Shown: piece after piece, positions 1 to 11,438 of the stretch
Layout: each line of letters opens with the position of its first letter
Position numbering within the stretch: the first letter of the stretch is position 1
Origin: Gonapodya prolifera JEL478
Lineage: Eukaryota > Monoblepharomycota > Monoblepharidomycetes > Monoblepharidales > Gonapodyaceae
Length of the DNA stretch: 64,000 nt
Reading direction: 5' to 3'
Assembly: GCA_001574975.1 (NCBI GenBank)
Contig: KQ965759.1
Span: 310,715-374,714, forward strand
Notes under the pieces: generated by a model
Told to the model about the DNA's origin: nothing
What the model saw: only the letters and a program-made list of their open reading frames with translations
The model's database searches: none
Position numbers and translations under genes: made by a program

Positions 1-430
1 ACCATCGCCCCTCCCAAAGACAAGTTTGTTCGCTTTGGAGTCCAAATCCACGCTCTCCCAAGCCACATTCGGATCGCCCTTTCCGGCAGCTTTCCTGCTC
101 TTGGGNTCAGATGGATTGTACGAGGCCGATACGGCCACGAGTCGGCCCCATGCCCGTCTCGGGAGGTCGTCAAGTTGAGCATCCCTTGCGTCCTCTGCGT
201 CCGAGCCGGAATCGTCGAGGAGGTCGTCGACGTCGAGCGTTCCCGACGTCACGTCTGCGTTCGCGTTATCGGCGGACATCGGATTTCGGAGGAAAGTTTG
301 GAATTCGTCGGTTGTGGCAAATCGTGGCCGCAGATTCCAACTCCAAGGCCTCAAAACTCTGCCCCCGTTCCATCACTGACTGTCACTCCGAACACTTCCT
401 CTCCACGCCACCCGCGAAACACTCTTCCAA
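1..430. other. 5' edge of window, no gene recognised
   Basis: This GC-rich stretch has one ambiguous base near position 106. The last ~60 bases before 431 resemble the sequence just upstream of the second seven-pass membrane gene at 5548, so they are probably the 5' untranslated leader of the first copy. I see no supported coding sequence in the rest. Confidence 0.4.
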
Positions 431-1803
431 CATGTCCGTACCGTCGTTCCCCGACCCACCCAGGTACTCTCCCACCTCGCGTCCTCCCGCCACGGCCGTC
501 ATGTCCGATGAGTCAAAGGTCCGCGCTGCCGAACCGTGGGCCGTGATCGACGTGAAGGTGGAGGGAATTGTCAAATCAGCGCCACTCTAGAGCGTCGGGA
601 TGGAGGTGGAGCATAATGAGGGGAGGCGTGGCGTGAGTCCCGACGCTGTGTCGTGCGATGGGGGCTTTGTGTTGACGTCACTTGTCTGATTTCTTCCCCC
701 TTTCTCCACTTTCAAGTTCAGCATCATGTCCCACGTGCTCGCACACATCACCCACCCAAGCACCATCCTCCTCACAACCCTGCTCCTGTACCTCATATTC
801 CGTTTCACATCGCTCAGTTCCACCATCGCCGTGAGCTCGCCGGGCATCATATGGTGGCTTGGTGGCGTCAGCGCGGTGCTGGTGGTGGGAGTTGTGGGTG
901 GGATTATGGGTGGGAGTGTGTGGAATGCGCTTTGGGGCGGGGATGGGGAGGGAGGAGATGTGGAGGGCGGCGAGATCGAGGACGACACTGAAGCCGCCAA
1001 ACACGTCCAAAATCAGGGATCGAACGGACGCGTGGAAGACGGTGCTGACGGCTCTTGTCGTGCTGTGCGTCATGGGTCTGGTCAGTGTTGGGACGGTTGC
1101 GGTGGGAGACGGTGTGTTGGTTGTGAGGTGAGGTCTCTTTCCTCTGTTTTGGCGACATTTAGTCTTCTCTGGGTAGAAGATCTCTTAGACTGACCCTTGC
1201 CCCTCCCCCCTCACTTCTCCAACACACTCCCGTCTTCAACGCCGCACTATTCCTCCCCGTCTACATCCTCCTCCTCACCCTCGGACACACCTTTACTACC
1301 TACCAACACGACACGAGCGAGCACTGGCAGACCGGCGTGGGTGAGGCTGTGGGCGTGGCGGCTGTGCGAGTCGTGGGCGCGAGTGTGTTGGAGGTGGTGC
1401 GTGTTCTGATACGGCGTAGACCTTCCTCCAAACCCAAGTGATTTTGGGAGTGTCGACTGAGGCTGACGTGATGTGTCGTTGTGTGGACAGATGGCACACC
1501 CCCTCGCAACGACGATTTCGGCTTTGGTGACGGCGCTCGTGCTAGGGTTGTTCTTCTTCCAGACCGCGTTGGACGTTGCTACTGCCGCGGATGCAACTGA
1601 AAGTGCAAGTGCACGTGTTGGGTACAGAAGTGTCAGGGCTGGGATGGTTGTTGTGAGTTTTACGGGGTGAGGGAGTGACTGTAGTGCCTGACTGTGGGAA
1701 TTTGCAGTACCTCGATGTAATCAACGTCTACTTGGCGATATGCAACATTTTTGTCCTTGGGCGTGGTGCTGTGATGTTGGGTTGGTGGCCTTGGCCGAAC
1801 TGG
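431..1803 (+). pseudogene. Decayed copy of seven-pass membrane protein gene
   Basis: This aligns exon by exon with the intact gene at 5548-6964: start at 431, the PWAVIDV segment, hydrophobic exon 2 (from about 722), the ALFLP exon, the TISALVT exon and the final YLDV exon. Several differences would abolish the product. The codon pair CTG-GAG of the intact copy is CTC-TAG here (about 584), an in-frame stop. Exon 2 has a net 14-base loss near 1010, which shifts the frame. The acceptor AG of exon 3 reads AA at 1238-1239. The final TAG is TGG, so the frame runs on to about 2028. The 3' flank still matches the intact copy, including an AATAAA at 1902-1907. I call it a pseudogene by comparison within the window. 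A shorter product from a different start cannot be excluded. Confidence 0.7.
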
Positions 1804-1901
1804 TGTCCTCTGGTTTGCGGGGTGTGCAGTTGGTTCGAGGAAGTGGGGAGACACACGGAGAGAGTTTCTGAACCGACGGGTTTTAGTTACTACAAAGCGA
1901 G

Positions 1902-1907
1902 AATAAA
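1902..1907 (+). promoter_or_regulatory. Polyadenylation signal AATAAA of decayed copy
   Basis: The hexamer lies in a block (TTTTAGTTAC...CAAAGCGAGAATAAA) that is nearly identical downstream of both membrane-gene copies, so the 3' end was part of the duplicated unit. Confidence 0.5.
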
Positions 1908-2029
1908 CTACCAGCGGCCCAGATCTACCTTCCCACTAACCCCAGCCAGGGAAAGAAAGTCTCACCCGCTCTCCACATTGAGCGTTTCCCTCTCCCGCGC
2001 TCCCAGCCATACAAGCAGGGAAAAATAGA

Positions 2030-5000
2030 GAAAGTAAACCAACGTCTCCAGAACGTGTAATTCCACAAATCACGACACCAGCGCATTGTGGGTGTGGTCT
2101 GGAGTCTGGAAGAGCACATTGGTAACGAATGTCGTCTGATACCTCGGCATACAGATAACCAGGCATTGAGTGATGTGTTTTACTAGAACGTAAAATCACT
2201 TGAGTTTTTACAGTTGCTAACAAAGTACGTCTCCTTGTTAATTGGTGATGACGTGTGCTGACCATCCCGCCCAAACGTCTCGCACGGAATTCCACTCCAA
2301 GGACTACTCAGCTGAATAAGCAGCATTTAGCACAATTGGCCTGTTGTGGTTCCTCACGGCGCAGCAACATGGGGGTGACGCTCATCAAGCCGGGGGGGGT
2401 AAAAAATAGTGGTAGCACGTCAAACAATCAGAGCTACATGTCAGTTAATTGCTTCAAGGAGGACTGCAGAGGGTGGTGCTGCAACTTCAAAATTCGACTT
2501 TGCTAACATGCTTCAGCTGTAGTAGTGCGTAACGTTGCCCAAACGAGTAGTCAACGTGGTCTCGCAGTACTTGGTGATGGCAGAATGATCAGAACGTCCA
2601 GCACTCGACCTATCTGCAACCTGGTTGTGAGACCCAGATCTGAAAATCGTTGAGTGTAATCGAGCGCGTTCAAAAACGCTTGAACGTTGTTGAACGTCTG
2701 AACGTGCTGCGGCGCAGGTCCCTATGTTTGAAGTCAACTTGAGCGCAACCGTTCAGCATGAGTTCGAGCTTGGTGTCGCTTTCAATCGGAAACAGATGAA
2801 TCAGTATTGAGCACTTCCGATATCTATTGGGCAAATTCAATATATACGTCCAAGTTTCAAATAAATTACCGTAGATACCGGTGGTGCGTGAATTTGAATA
2901 CGCGCCGCCCGTCGGTCGGTAGACTGACGGGAGCAAAATGCGCTAGTGTCAGAACACACAATAAGCCACATAAAATGAACTTTCTTACCTAAGGTAGCAC
3001 CTTTGTGAGAGAGTACAAGATATGTTGGTACTTAACAACGTAAAATCTTGGGAGGGAAATATGGGTGCAGTACTTCAATAAAACGGGCTGGCAACAAGCG
3101 AAAAACACCTGGCGAACTCACATTCCCAGCTCCACGTTTGCAAGAAGAGGTTTATGGTTGTAATGCGTCATTGTTCGAGGCGGTGATGAAAACTGTCGTG
3201 CGAATGGTCAAGCTCGACAAATCACCAGTTTGAAACCTCAACCGAAAGTGCTGAGTCTTTCTCGGTGGATAAAAATGCACCTAAAAACTCACATGGACCC
3301 ATTTCGCCTGCCGAAAATCCTCAATCAAGCGGTTCCAAGGTGTATGAACAGGGACTCCAACAGCGGGTCGGCGCAGGTCGCCAATTCTCCTCTACCCCGT
3401 CACCAACTCCCAGCATATCCGGCGTCGGATCGCCCGACCCAAACAACGACCCGCCCCGTCCCACTCCACAGACGCTCCCATCCTTCCCATCCTTCCCACC
3501 TTACCCGTCTTTTCCTTTGCTCCTTCTCCTTTCCCTCTTACTGCCACGCCCACCTTCACTGCCACGATCCCCAGAGCCAAGCTGAGAAGATCACAATGCA
3601 GTGTTACTACTTTCTGCGAGCGTGCCCGTTGTTGGCGACGTGGCAGCAAAATAGACTCATCCATCGACGAAAATCGTGAATCAAAGATTTATATGGCTCG
3701 CCTTCAGTATCCGATACAAGGACCGAAAATTGTTCCTCCGTGAGAGCTTTCTGAACTTGCGATAATCCCATCCCAGCCAATCTCCATTTCTGCACCACTC
3801 CGTGGGACGAAACTCACAGTATCCCTCCAAAAATCAGCTATGCGTTTTCTTGGGCCTCGGCGGCTTCAACGCGGTGGAAATGGATAATCTGCGTTCTGGG
3901 GGCTTTTCGTGAAAGCCTCCGAAAAAACCGGCAGCAGCGGCGAGGGACGTCGTCGTCGTCATGAATAATGTCGCAGCAGAGATTTCCGCGAGGCAATCAT
4001 GCGAAAATTCGGTGGGTTTGAGGAGAAGTTGGATTTGTGGTATGTCCTCATATTTCTCATGCCGAGAGTTCAAGCATCTTAGTTGATATCGCGCCCAATT
4101 TCGAAATGAGGTTATATTCGCTTTGATAACTCACGTAATAATCCATTTTTGCTGTCGATTGATTTCCTTGCTTTTCATCAGCTTCGATGTCGGCGGGACG
4201 ACAAACTTCACAATTTTCTAGATGCACCACATCGCCAAACCCCCCGTCCAAAGTTCTTCTCGCCACATCACAAAATCCTTCGCATTATATCATATTTCAT
4301 GGTAGTTGCGGTTGATCCTTTACTTTGCGAGTGTATTGTGACGTCCACCCAGTTTTAGACGTTTTTTGACTTTGTAACATAATGGAACGTACCACGCTGC
4401 AAACAAGGACGTGAACGTTGATACGCTGCACCCGAGTACACTAAAATTCAGTACCTTGCGTTCAAAGAAAGGTCCCTCGTTCAAATTCCGGTCTTCGTGT
4501 TTGAATGCGTTCAACAACGTTCGAACGCACAAGTGTGACATTTGATTAACACTCTGACTTACGTTTGAGTGAGTTCAGCACTCAGCTGTGTTCAGCAACG
4601 TTCAAGCCCAGAGGCGGTTTTCAGATGCAGTCCATCTGCGTCGTAAAACATGAGCTCTGAAGCGGCATTCTCAAATCACGTGACAACCGAGTGGCAAGTA
4701 TGCCCCGATGGGTCGATACTCTTTTTTTTTCAAGGGGACAGGGTCGCATCTCGTCCTTGTCGTGACGACATTTTAAAACGCCGGGTTGCAAATTCAACTC
4801 GCATACAGATTACCAGTCGCTGAAAGACCTTCTTCTGTGTAAAACGTAAAAGGACTTTTGAGCTGCTTTTTATGACAGTGCATCTCTTTGGCGATGACGT
4901 GCACCAAATGTTTCTCATGGAATTGGTCGCAGATGATTAAAGCCAAAAAGGAGGTCTTGCGCCCTTTGAGAAACTTTCTCATCAGTGCTATATTGACATG

Positions 5001-5450
5001 AAGGTGTCATTATCGCGCTGAGGGGCAAAACAACAAGCGTACACATATGGAGATCAAAGTAATGCGTTCTGGTAATTGCTGTACTAGCGGCTGCAGAGGG
5101 TGGCGCTTCCATGAAAGTCTCACATCCCACGTAAATTGAATGACAAGTCTCTTCAATCTTCGTCATCCAATCAAGTGGGCAAAAACACTTAAAACAACAG
5201 CTTTTCCATAGCCAGACTACGTAAGGGTCCCCACACAACATAGCATGACCCAAAGAGGTTCAAAACATGGTCTGACAGCACGTGATAATGGCCTCGACAA
5301 GTACACGTCGAGCTCGACCAACGGACAAACAGGCTCTGAGAGACAGTCCTCCGTACGTTGTAAAAGACAAAAAAAATGTTTGAAGCGGCCTTTTACAAGT
5401 CATGCGACGAGTGGGAATGGCACATTTGGTTGAAATTTCGAGTTTCGATG
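2030..5450. other. Intergenic region with diverged repeats, no gene recognised
   Basis: No convincing coding sequence is seen between the two membrane-gene copies. Short open stretches near 3265-3585 and 3834-4266 lack recognisable domains or supporting splice structure. Two diverged direct repeats are visible: 2146-2270 resembles 4799-4920 (shared GCATACAGAT.ACCAG and AAACGTAAAA), and about 2440-2480 resembles 5070-5110 (TAATTGCT...CTGCAGAGGGTGG). Around 2680-2700 a GAACGTTGTTGAACG block is the reverse complement of one near 4507-4521. They look like remnants of an old mobile element or of the gene duplication. Confidence 0.45.
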
Positions 5451-5547
5451 GGGATTGTTTTCTTCGCGACTCGTTGTGCCTCTGCTCTCGTACACTGTCA
5501 CCCGCACACACCTCCTCTCCATGCCACCCACAGATCCCTCTTCCACC

Positions 5548-6964
5548 ATGTCCTCACAACAGTTCCCTCACGTACCCACGCACTCTGTCTCCTCGCCTCC
5601 TCCCACCAAGGCCGCCGGGTCCGAGGAGACTGCGCTTACCAAACCGTGGGCCGTGATTGACGTGAGCGAGGTCGTCAAATCAGCGCCACTGGAGAGCACG
5701 AGGAAGGAAGAGCATGAGAATGGGAGTCATGAAGTGAGTCCTGCCACTGCCCGCTGCGTGTCGTGCGATGGCGCCGTTTTGTTGACGTCACTCCCTCCAC
5801 CTCTTCCCCCTTCCTCCCACCTCATCAGCCCACCAAACCCACCACATTCACCACCTTCCCCATCCTCGCCCACTTAGCCCACCCAAGCACCCTCCTCCTC
5901 CTCACCGTCCTCTTGCACCTCATCTTCCGTCTCTCGTCAACGCACACCTCGCTCGGCGCCACCATCAAGCACATCCTCGTGACCTCGCCCGAAGTGAAGT
6001 GGTGGCTTGTGGGCGTGAGCATGGCGGTCGTGGTCTTGGTCGTGTGTGGGGGGGTGTGGAGTGCGGTGTGCGGCGGTGCGAAGAATGGGGATGTGGACGC
6101 AGTCAAGGTCGACCTCGAAGCCGACAACGACACGGAAGTGGCCAAACACCACGATCACGACGACCCCAAGACCAGTGATGGAACGGGTACATGGAAGACA
6201 GCGCTTACAGGATGTGTGGTTGTGTGCGTCATGGGCTTGGTCAGTGTCGGGACAATCGCGGTTGGAGTGGATGTGTTGGTTATGAGGTGAGGCCACTTCG
6301 CGTTTCCTCGGCGAGACTTTCGAGTTCTCTGCAATATCACCTTGGGCTTACCCTCCCCTGCGCTCCCCTCCCGGCCCCCCTCACTTCTCAAACCCACACT
6401 CACGACAGCGCGGCGCTCTTCCTCCCCACCTACCTCCTCCTCCTCACCCTCGGACACACCCTGACTACCTACCCACACGATACGCGAGAGTACTGGCAGA
6501 GAGTGGTGGGCGAAGCTGTTGGCGTGGCGGCTGTGGGAGTCGTGGGCGCGAGTGTTTTGGAAGTGGTATGTACTCTGCAAGGCGTAGGCCTTTCTCCGAG
6601 TCTGTTTGGGAGTGAGAGACAAGCAGTACTGATGTGCCACATGTTCGTCGTGGTGGTAGATGACACACCCGCTCGGGCCTACGATCTCAGCTCTTGTGAC
6701 GGTGCTCGTCCTGTGCGTGTTTTGCTTCCAGACTGCTCTTGATGTTGCTACCGCTGCAGACGCAGGTGTCGCGGGAGGTTACAAGAGTATCCGAGCGGGA
6801 ATGGTCGTTGTGAGTGTTTTGCGGGGTGCGGGAGTGGCCGACTGTCGACTGACTGTGGGAATTCGCAGTACCTCGACGTGGTCAACGTCTACTTGGCGAT
6901 ATGCAACATTTATGTCCTTGGGCGTGGTGCGGTGATGTTGGGTGGGTGGCCGTGGCCGAACTAG
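5548..6964 (+). CDS. Seven-pass membrane protein, unknown family, 348 aa
   Basis: I reconstruct five exons: 5548-5733, 5829-6286, 6409-6565, 6660-6809 and 6869-6964. All junctions are GT-AG and the phases agree, giving 349 codons including the TAG stop. The start has a good context (TTCCACCATGTCC), and the same site is conserved in the decayed paralog. The first 62 residues are hydrophilic and contain PWAVIDV. Seven hydrophobic segments follow: PSTLLLLTVLLHLIF, the VKWWLVGVSMAVVVLVV region, the TALTGCVVVCVMGLVSV region, ALFLPTYLLLLTLG, the GEAVGVAAVGVVGASVL region, the TISALVTVLVLCVF region and the YLDVVNVYLAICNI region. A His/Asp-rich loop separates the second and third. Seven passes recall a receptor, but I see no GPCR or rhodopsin hallmark and the family is unrecognised. 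AATAAA lies about 100 bases downstream. Confidence 0.75.
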
Positions 6965-7068
6965 CATCCTTTGGTTTGCGGGGTGAGGAGTTGTTTTGAG
7001 GAAGGCATGTGGAGTGGGGACACATGCGCAGTTTTGGAACCAAGCAGTTTTAGTTACAACAAAGCGAG

Positions 7069-7074
7069 AATAAA
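7069..7074 (+). promoter_or_regulatory. Polyadenylation signal AATAAA
   Basis: It lies about 105 bases after the stop of the intact seven-pass gene, in the block conserved with the first copy. Confidence 0.5.
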
Positions 7075-7242
7075 GGAAGAGTTTCTAGCGGTGAATGTGC
7101 CAGAATTTGTGATTCGTAATCTCGGCCGAGATCGACCCGAACTTGTGGCCGCAGCCAGGGCAACACTCTCACTCTCCACTCACTCTCGCACCTTCTTCCC
7201 GTCCTTTTCCCACGCTCTCGCACCCTCGCGTGTGAATCCGCG

Positions 7243-9120
7243 ATGTCGTCACCCGTCCCCACGCTCTCCGCCCTCGACAGCGACCCCACGCTCTCCTCCG
7301 AAGCCGCGCCAGAGACGGGCGGATTTGCCATCGGATTCGCGGTGCTCGCCTCGTTCATGGGTCTTGTCGCCGTCGTGGCTGTCGTCGTCGCGTTCTGGAA
7401 AGCAGTGCAGGTGAGCTGGGTGCGGTAGGGCGCGGGTTGGGGGATGGGTGCTGTCTGGTCCCTGACCTGGTTCGGTTCGATAATACCCCGGATCACGGAT
7501 GCCCACATCGCCCACTCCCCCACGCGCTCCGTCTCCCACACACTCCCACCTCAACAGTACTCCCGCTGGCGCCGCGCGTACCTCGAACAGCTCATCGCCC
7601 GCTCCGCAGCTGCAAAGACCGCAGTCCTCACACCCGCCCAGCTCAACGCCCTGCCAGTCTTTGTATGGGTCTCTGAGGATCATTGGTGGAGCCAGGTCCA
7701 GCATTTGGTTGAGAGGCCCGGTCTTGCGGATAGTGGAGGGGGTGTTGGTGGCGAAAGTGGTGCGACGGTGACGGTGTCGAGGACCGGGTCGGCAGGCGTG
7801 GGAGTGGTCAGCGTGCACGACGAGGAGGAAGTAAAGTTCTTACCAGAAGACGGCGTCGATACAGTCGCAGTCGCGGGCAAGGGTTCTCTCCTGTCTCGGC
7901 TCGACATCTCTGGCATAACAAGTGCTGATACCGGCGCAACATCATCCAGAGCTGTGTCGTCAAAGAAACTGCCCCGAGGAGGAAAGGACCGCAATGTAGT
8001 CGACCAAGAAGCCGCAAAGTACCTCCCCGACGACGACGCACACGGCAGGTTCGTTACGGACTCTATCCTGCCCAGGTTAGACACTCGCACAGCAGACGCA
8101 GATGCAACCGCCGTCAAGGACGCATTCTTGGACGGTTTGCCATCACCTGAAGTCGACGTCGGCGGCGCGTTTGGAATGGTCGAGTTCACTCGGGGCTCCG
8201 AGGCTACGCTTGGTCGGACTTCGACTGCTTCCCCGAATGGCACGACGACTTACGCTGCATCAACCGCCGTAACACCGCAAGCGACACCAACCCCGATCCA
8301 CCGCGCCCAAAGCGCCACCACCTTCCAACCCCAACCGCAACCGCTCTCACTCCGCCGCAACGTATCCCTGAACCGTCTCGCCACGCCTCCGCCCCGCCCA
8401 TCCTCTGCCAACATGCGCCTGCTGGACGTACCCTCCGTCTCCCGGACGCACACAGATGGAGAGGGAGACGTCTCACCCGTATCACCCGCGTCGGCATTCA
8501 CGGACGCCGGCGCAGTGTCGCCCTCGAACGTGCCACTGCTGAGCGGGATCGCCGTGCCACTGCCTATTTCGGTGGCGGGCAAAAAGGGTAGCGTGGGGAG
8601 TGTGGCGACCTCGTGGTTGGGTGGGGCGGGCGGGGGCGGTGGCGGCGGTGGTGGGGTGGGAAGTCGATCTTCCACGCCCACACCTGCCCTTGACCAAACC
8701 GCCCCACGGTCCCGCTCCACCCACACACGCACCACGTCCTCCTCATGGCGCCTCTCTCTCGCCTCGCTACACCCTTCTCTCGCGGCATCCCTTGTGCCCG
8801 CTTCCACACGCCCATCCACCCCAGCAGCGCACCCCACATGCGCCATCTGCCTCACACCCTTCATACCCCACTCCTCCATCGTACGCACGCTTATTCCGTG
8901 CGGACACGTGTTTCATCGCGCGTGTGTGGATCCCTGGGTGGGCGGGAGGAGTGGGACGTGTCCGGTGTGTAGGGGGGTTGTTGGGGGGACGAGGGGGACG
9001 CAAGGGGTTGGTGGGGTTGAAGGGCAGGAAGAGAGGGAGGGTGGTGGTGAGGATGCAGGTGCAGGAGGAGCGGGACGGGATATGGTGCAGGGGGAAGTGA
9101 GGCTCGCGATTGACCAGTAG
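7243..9120 (+). CDS. Membrane-anchored RING-H2 E3 ubiquitin ligase, 576 aa
   Basis: Two exons, 7243-7410 and 7558-9120, join in phase 0 across a 147-bp GT-AG intron. A single membrane anchor (the GFAIGFAVLASFMGL region, about residues 27-52) lies near the N-terminus. A long low-complexity Ser/Thr/Pro-rich middle and a glycine tract follow. The C-terminal RING-H2 finger spans about residues 484-527: CAIC, then CGHVFH, C and finally CPVC, a C3H2C3 zinc pattern. The layout (anchor near the N-terminus, RING at the C-terminus) is that of ATL-like membrane ubiquitin ligases, which pass ubiquitin from an E2 enzyme to membrane cargo. The substrate cannot be inferred. The linker is poorly constrained, so small errors there would go unnoticed. 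Confidence 0.8.
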
Positions 9121-11438
9121 CCTTTCGCACCCGCCTTACTTCCTGCGACTCCTAACCTCGTGTCGTTGGACTTGTACGTCGTGAGTTACACAGTTTCGTG
9201 GGATAATCAGAATTTGGAATACAGAAACCGCCTGCCCTGCCCAGTGGTCCCGCTGAGGCGACTCGTGGCTCCTGGACTTGGGACAATGAGGTGTACATTT
9301 GAGTCACAGGATTTTTGCAGTAGTAGTATATGTAGCTAATCTTTGTCGGATGTGGTGTAGCATACATTCAAACAGTTACGTTTTGCGGTCTGGCTAGTCT
9401 TCCCCACTCTCACCCCTTCTGTCTTTATTCCCTCGACCAATCCCAGATTCTGTTCTCTGGACCTTCCCTCCACCTCGTTTCTCTCCGACCCGGCGGATCA
9501 AAGCACATAACTTGACGCACAGAACATCGCTATGAAGTCAAAATTGTGATCGCAACTGCGGGGTGTGTAGGTCCACATCCACCGGGGTGATCCAAAAAAT
9601 TTAGGACTTGAACCGGCTGGCGTGATGTTATTTAGGCTTGTCCCGTGAATCAAGACGGGGGCGAGGTATCCCAACACATCACAGCACGCTCACTTGCCAC
9701 ATGGTATTCATGACTGAAAAATGATAGAAGTGGTACTGATAATGACAATACATCGTTTTCTTGTATCACTAGGCATTTGGTAATGCTTACTTTGATCTTA
9801 TTGGTGACGTCACGAGCCACATTAAAACATTGAGCCGGTGATTGTGAATGCAGTCCACGCTGCCATGCAAAGTCAACCTTGATGGCAATTGTGGCGATGT
9901 TCGCTCCCTTTTTTTGTCCCCCTCGGTTGCATCTCCTGATCCCTCCCAACTGTTCGACAGCTCTACGCACACAACAACACACACAACATCGCACCCATCG
10001 TTTATGATCACAGTTTCTGGTGCGCTGGGACACGTTTGTCACAGGGATGATCCAAAAGAAAATTTTTAATTCGCAAAGGCAGCAGTGAGAGCATAGGAGC
10101 TCGTCAGCTAGACGTGACTGCCGCCCGATCACTATACTTCCTCAACAACTTCGACCAGATTTAAATCACGTCGCCGCGCGGCCTTCCGCCTCTCCTTAAG
10201 ATAGGGAGCCGTGGAATTTCCGACTGTTCGAAAGGTGACTGATCACAGTGAAGGTGAGCAGTGTCGCAGCTGACTCGCATTTGTCCCTAAAGCGATCCAA
10301 AAGTTACGAGCGAATTGCGGTGGCGCCAGGGCCAGGCAAAAAAAGTAGTGATGCACATTGATGTAGCCGGTATTGTCAAAGACCATACATAAAAACTCCA
10401 AAGTCATCTAATGACTACATCCGATTCAGTTTTGAGACACGAGCCGACTACTTTTGAGGAATCGTTCGTAGCAGGTCAACAGTGCGACAGGTTGCCATCT
10501 GAATAGGCAGTGCACGGTCCTCCCGCCCAACGTGTTCGACGCATGTTAATTATTAACAATCGAACCTCAGAAGAGTCTGCGAGGGGCCACGTGGCAACTT
10601 TAAGAGCAAAATATGCGGGTTGCAGTGCCAAGAAGGTCGGGAACTGGACCTGTAGTCCTGTACAAAGCACTTCCCCACATTCCACACAACCTGATTTGTT
10701 GCAGACAAGGCTGATGATGTGGTGGTTCTGTTACTAACAGTGAAGGGAACTCATTATCAACATGATCTAAAAGCATTTGTATTGGAAAATTTACGCTGAA
10801 AAGAAAGTATGGATGTTAGATACTGCCTGAAAGTTGCACCAGGTAAGTTACACGGAGTGGAATAGAGTAAAGCGGTTGGAAACTTCATGTCATTGTACCA
10901 TTTACACACATCTTCCAATTGATGGCCATATTGCCAAGAAAGACCTCATACAAGATTCACTTTTTATTTGCAAAACGTGGTGATCAGGTGATCAAAGTTC
11001 GTTGAAACGTCGAACAAATCAAAAGTTAGACTCATACAGCAAGAGTACCAACTAATTTGCGTGGGTACACCAGTTGTCAAATAATAACTTCTGAATAGCG
11101 TGGAGGGAGTCACATGGTGAGATGACAGAGGCACCCCTTCACAATACGACGCGTGGAACATCTATAAACTATGTGCGGTATCGCTTGTCTGCCAAGCGCA
11201 GCTTTCCCTCCCACTTTCCCGGAATTGGGCGTTTACTGCAAGTTGAAGTGGAGCCACCTGACACGTCAACACGCAGTCAAAACTGGGCATTTATCAAGGA
11301 GTGAAAGCTATCTTCGCATGCTGAAAGAGGTGCGGAAGTTGTCCGGGGCGGCAGAGGTGTGTGCGTCGAGCATGTGCAAATATGGCTTCTCTGTTTCAAA
11401 CAGTAAATATATTCTACACTCTTCTCTGTACCTAGTCT
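9121..11438. other. Long intergenic region, no gene recognised
   Basis: About 2.3 kb between the converging RING-finger and GMC genes. Base composition is more AT-rich than the neighbouring genes and open stretches are short and unrecognisable. A GATCCAAAA word recurs near 9590, 10048 and 10292, once close to a TTTTTAAT tract. I see no RNA gene or convincing coding exon. Confidence 0.4.

Noticed and set aside
3265-3585. Pro/Ser-rich 106-codon stretch as a small secreted protein gene
   Set aside because: No signal peptide at its start, low complexity, and no supporting homology within the window.
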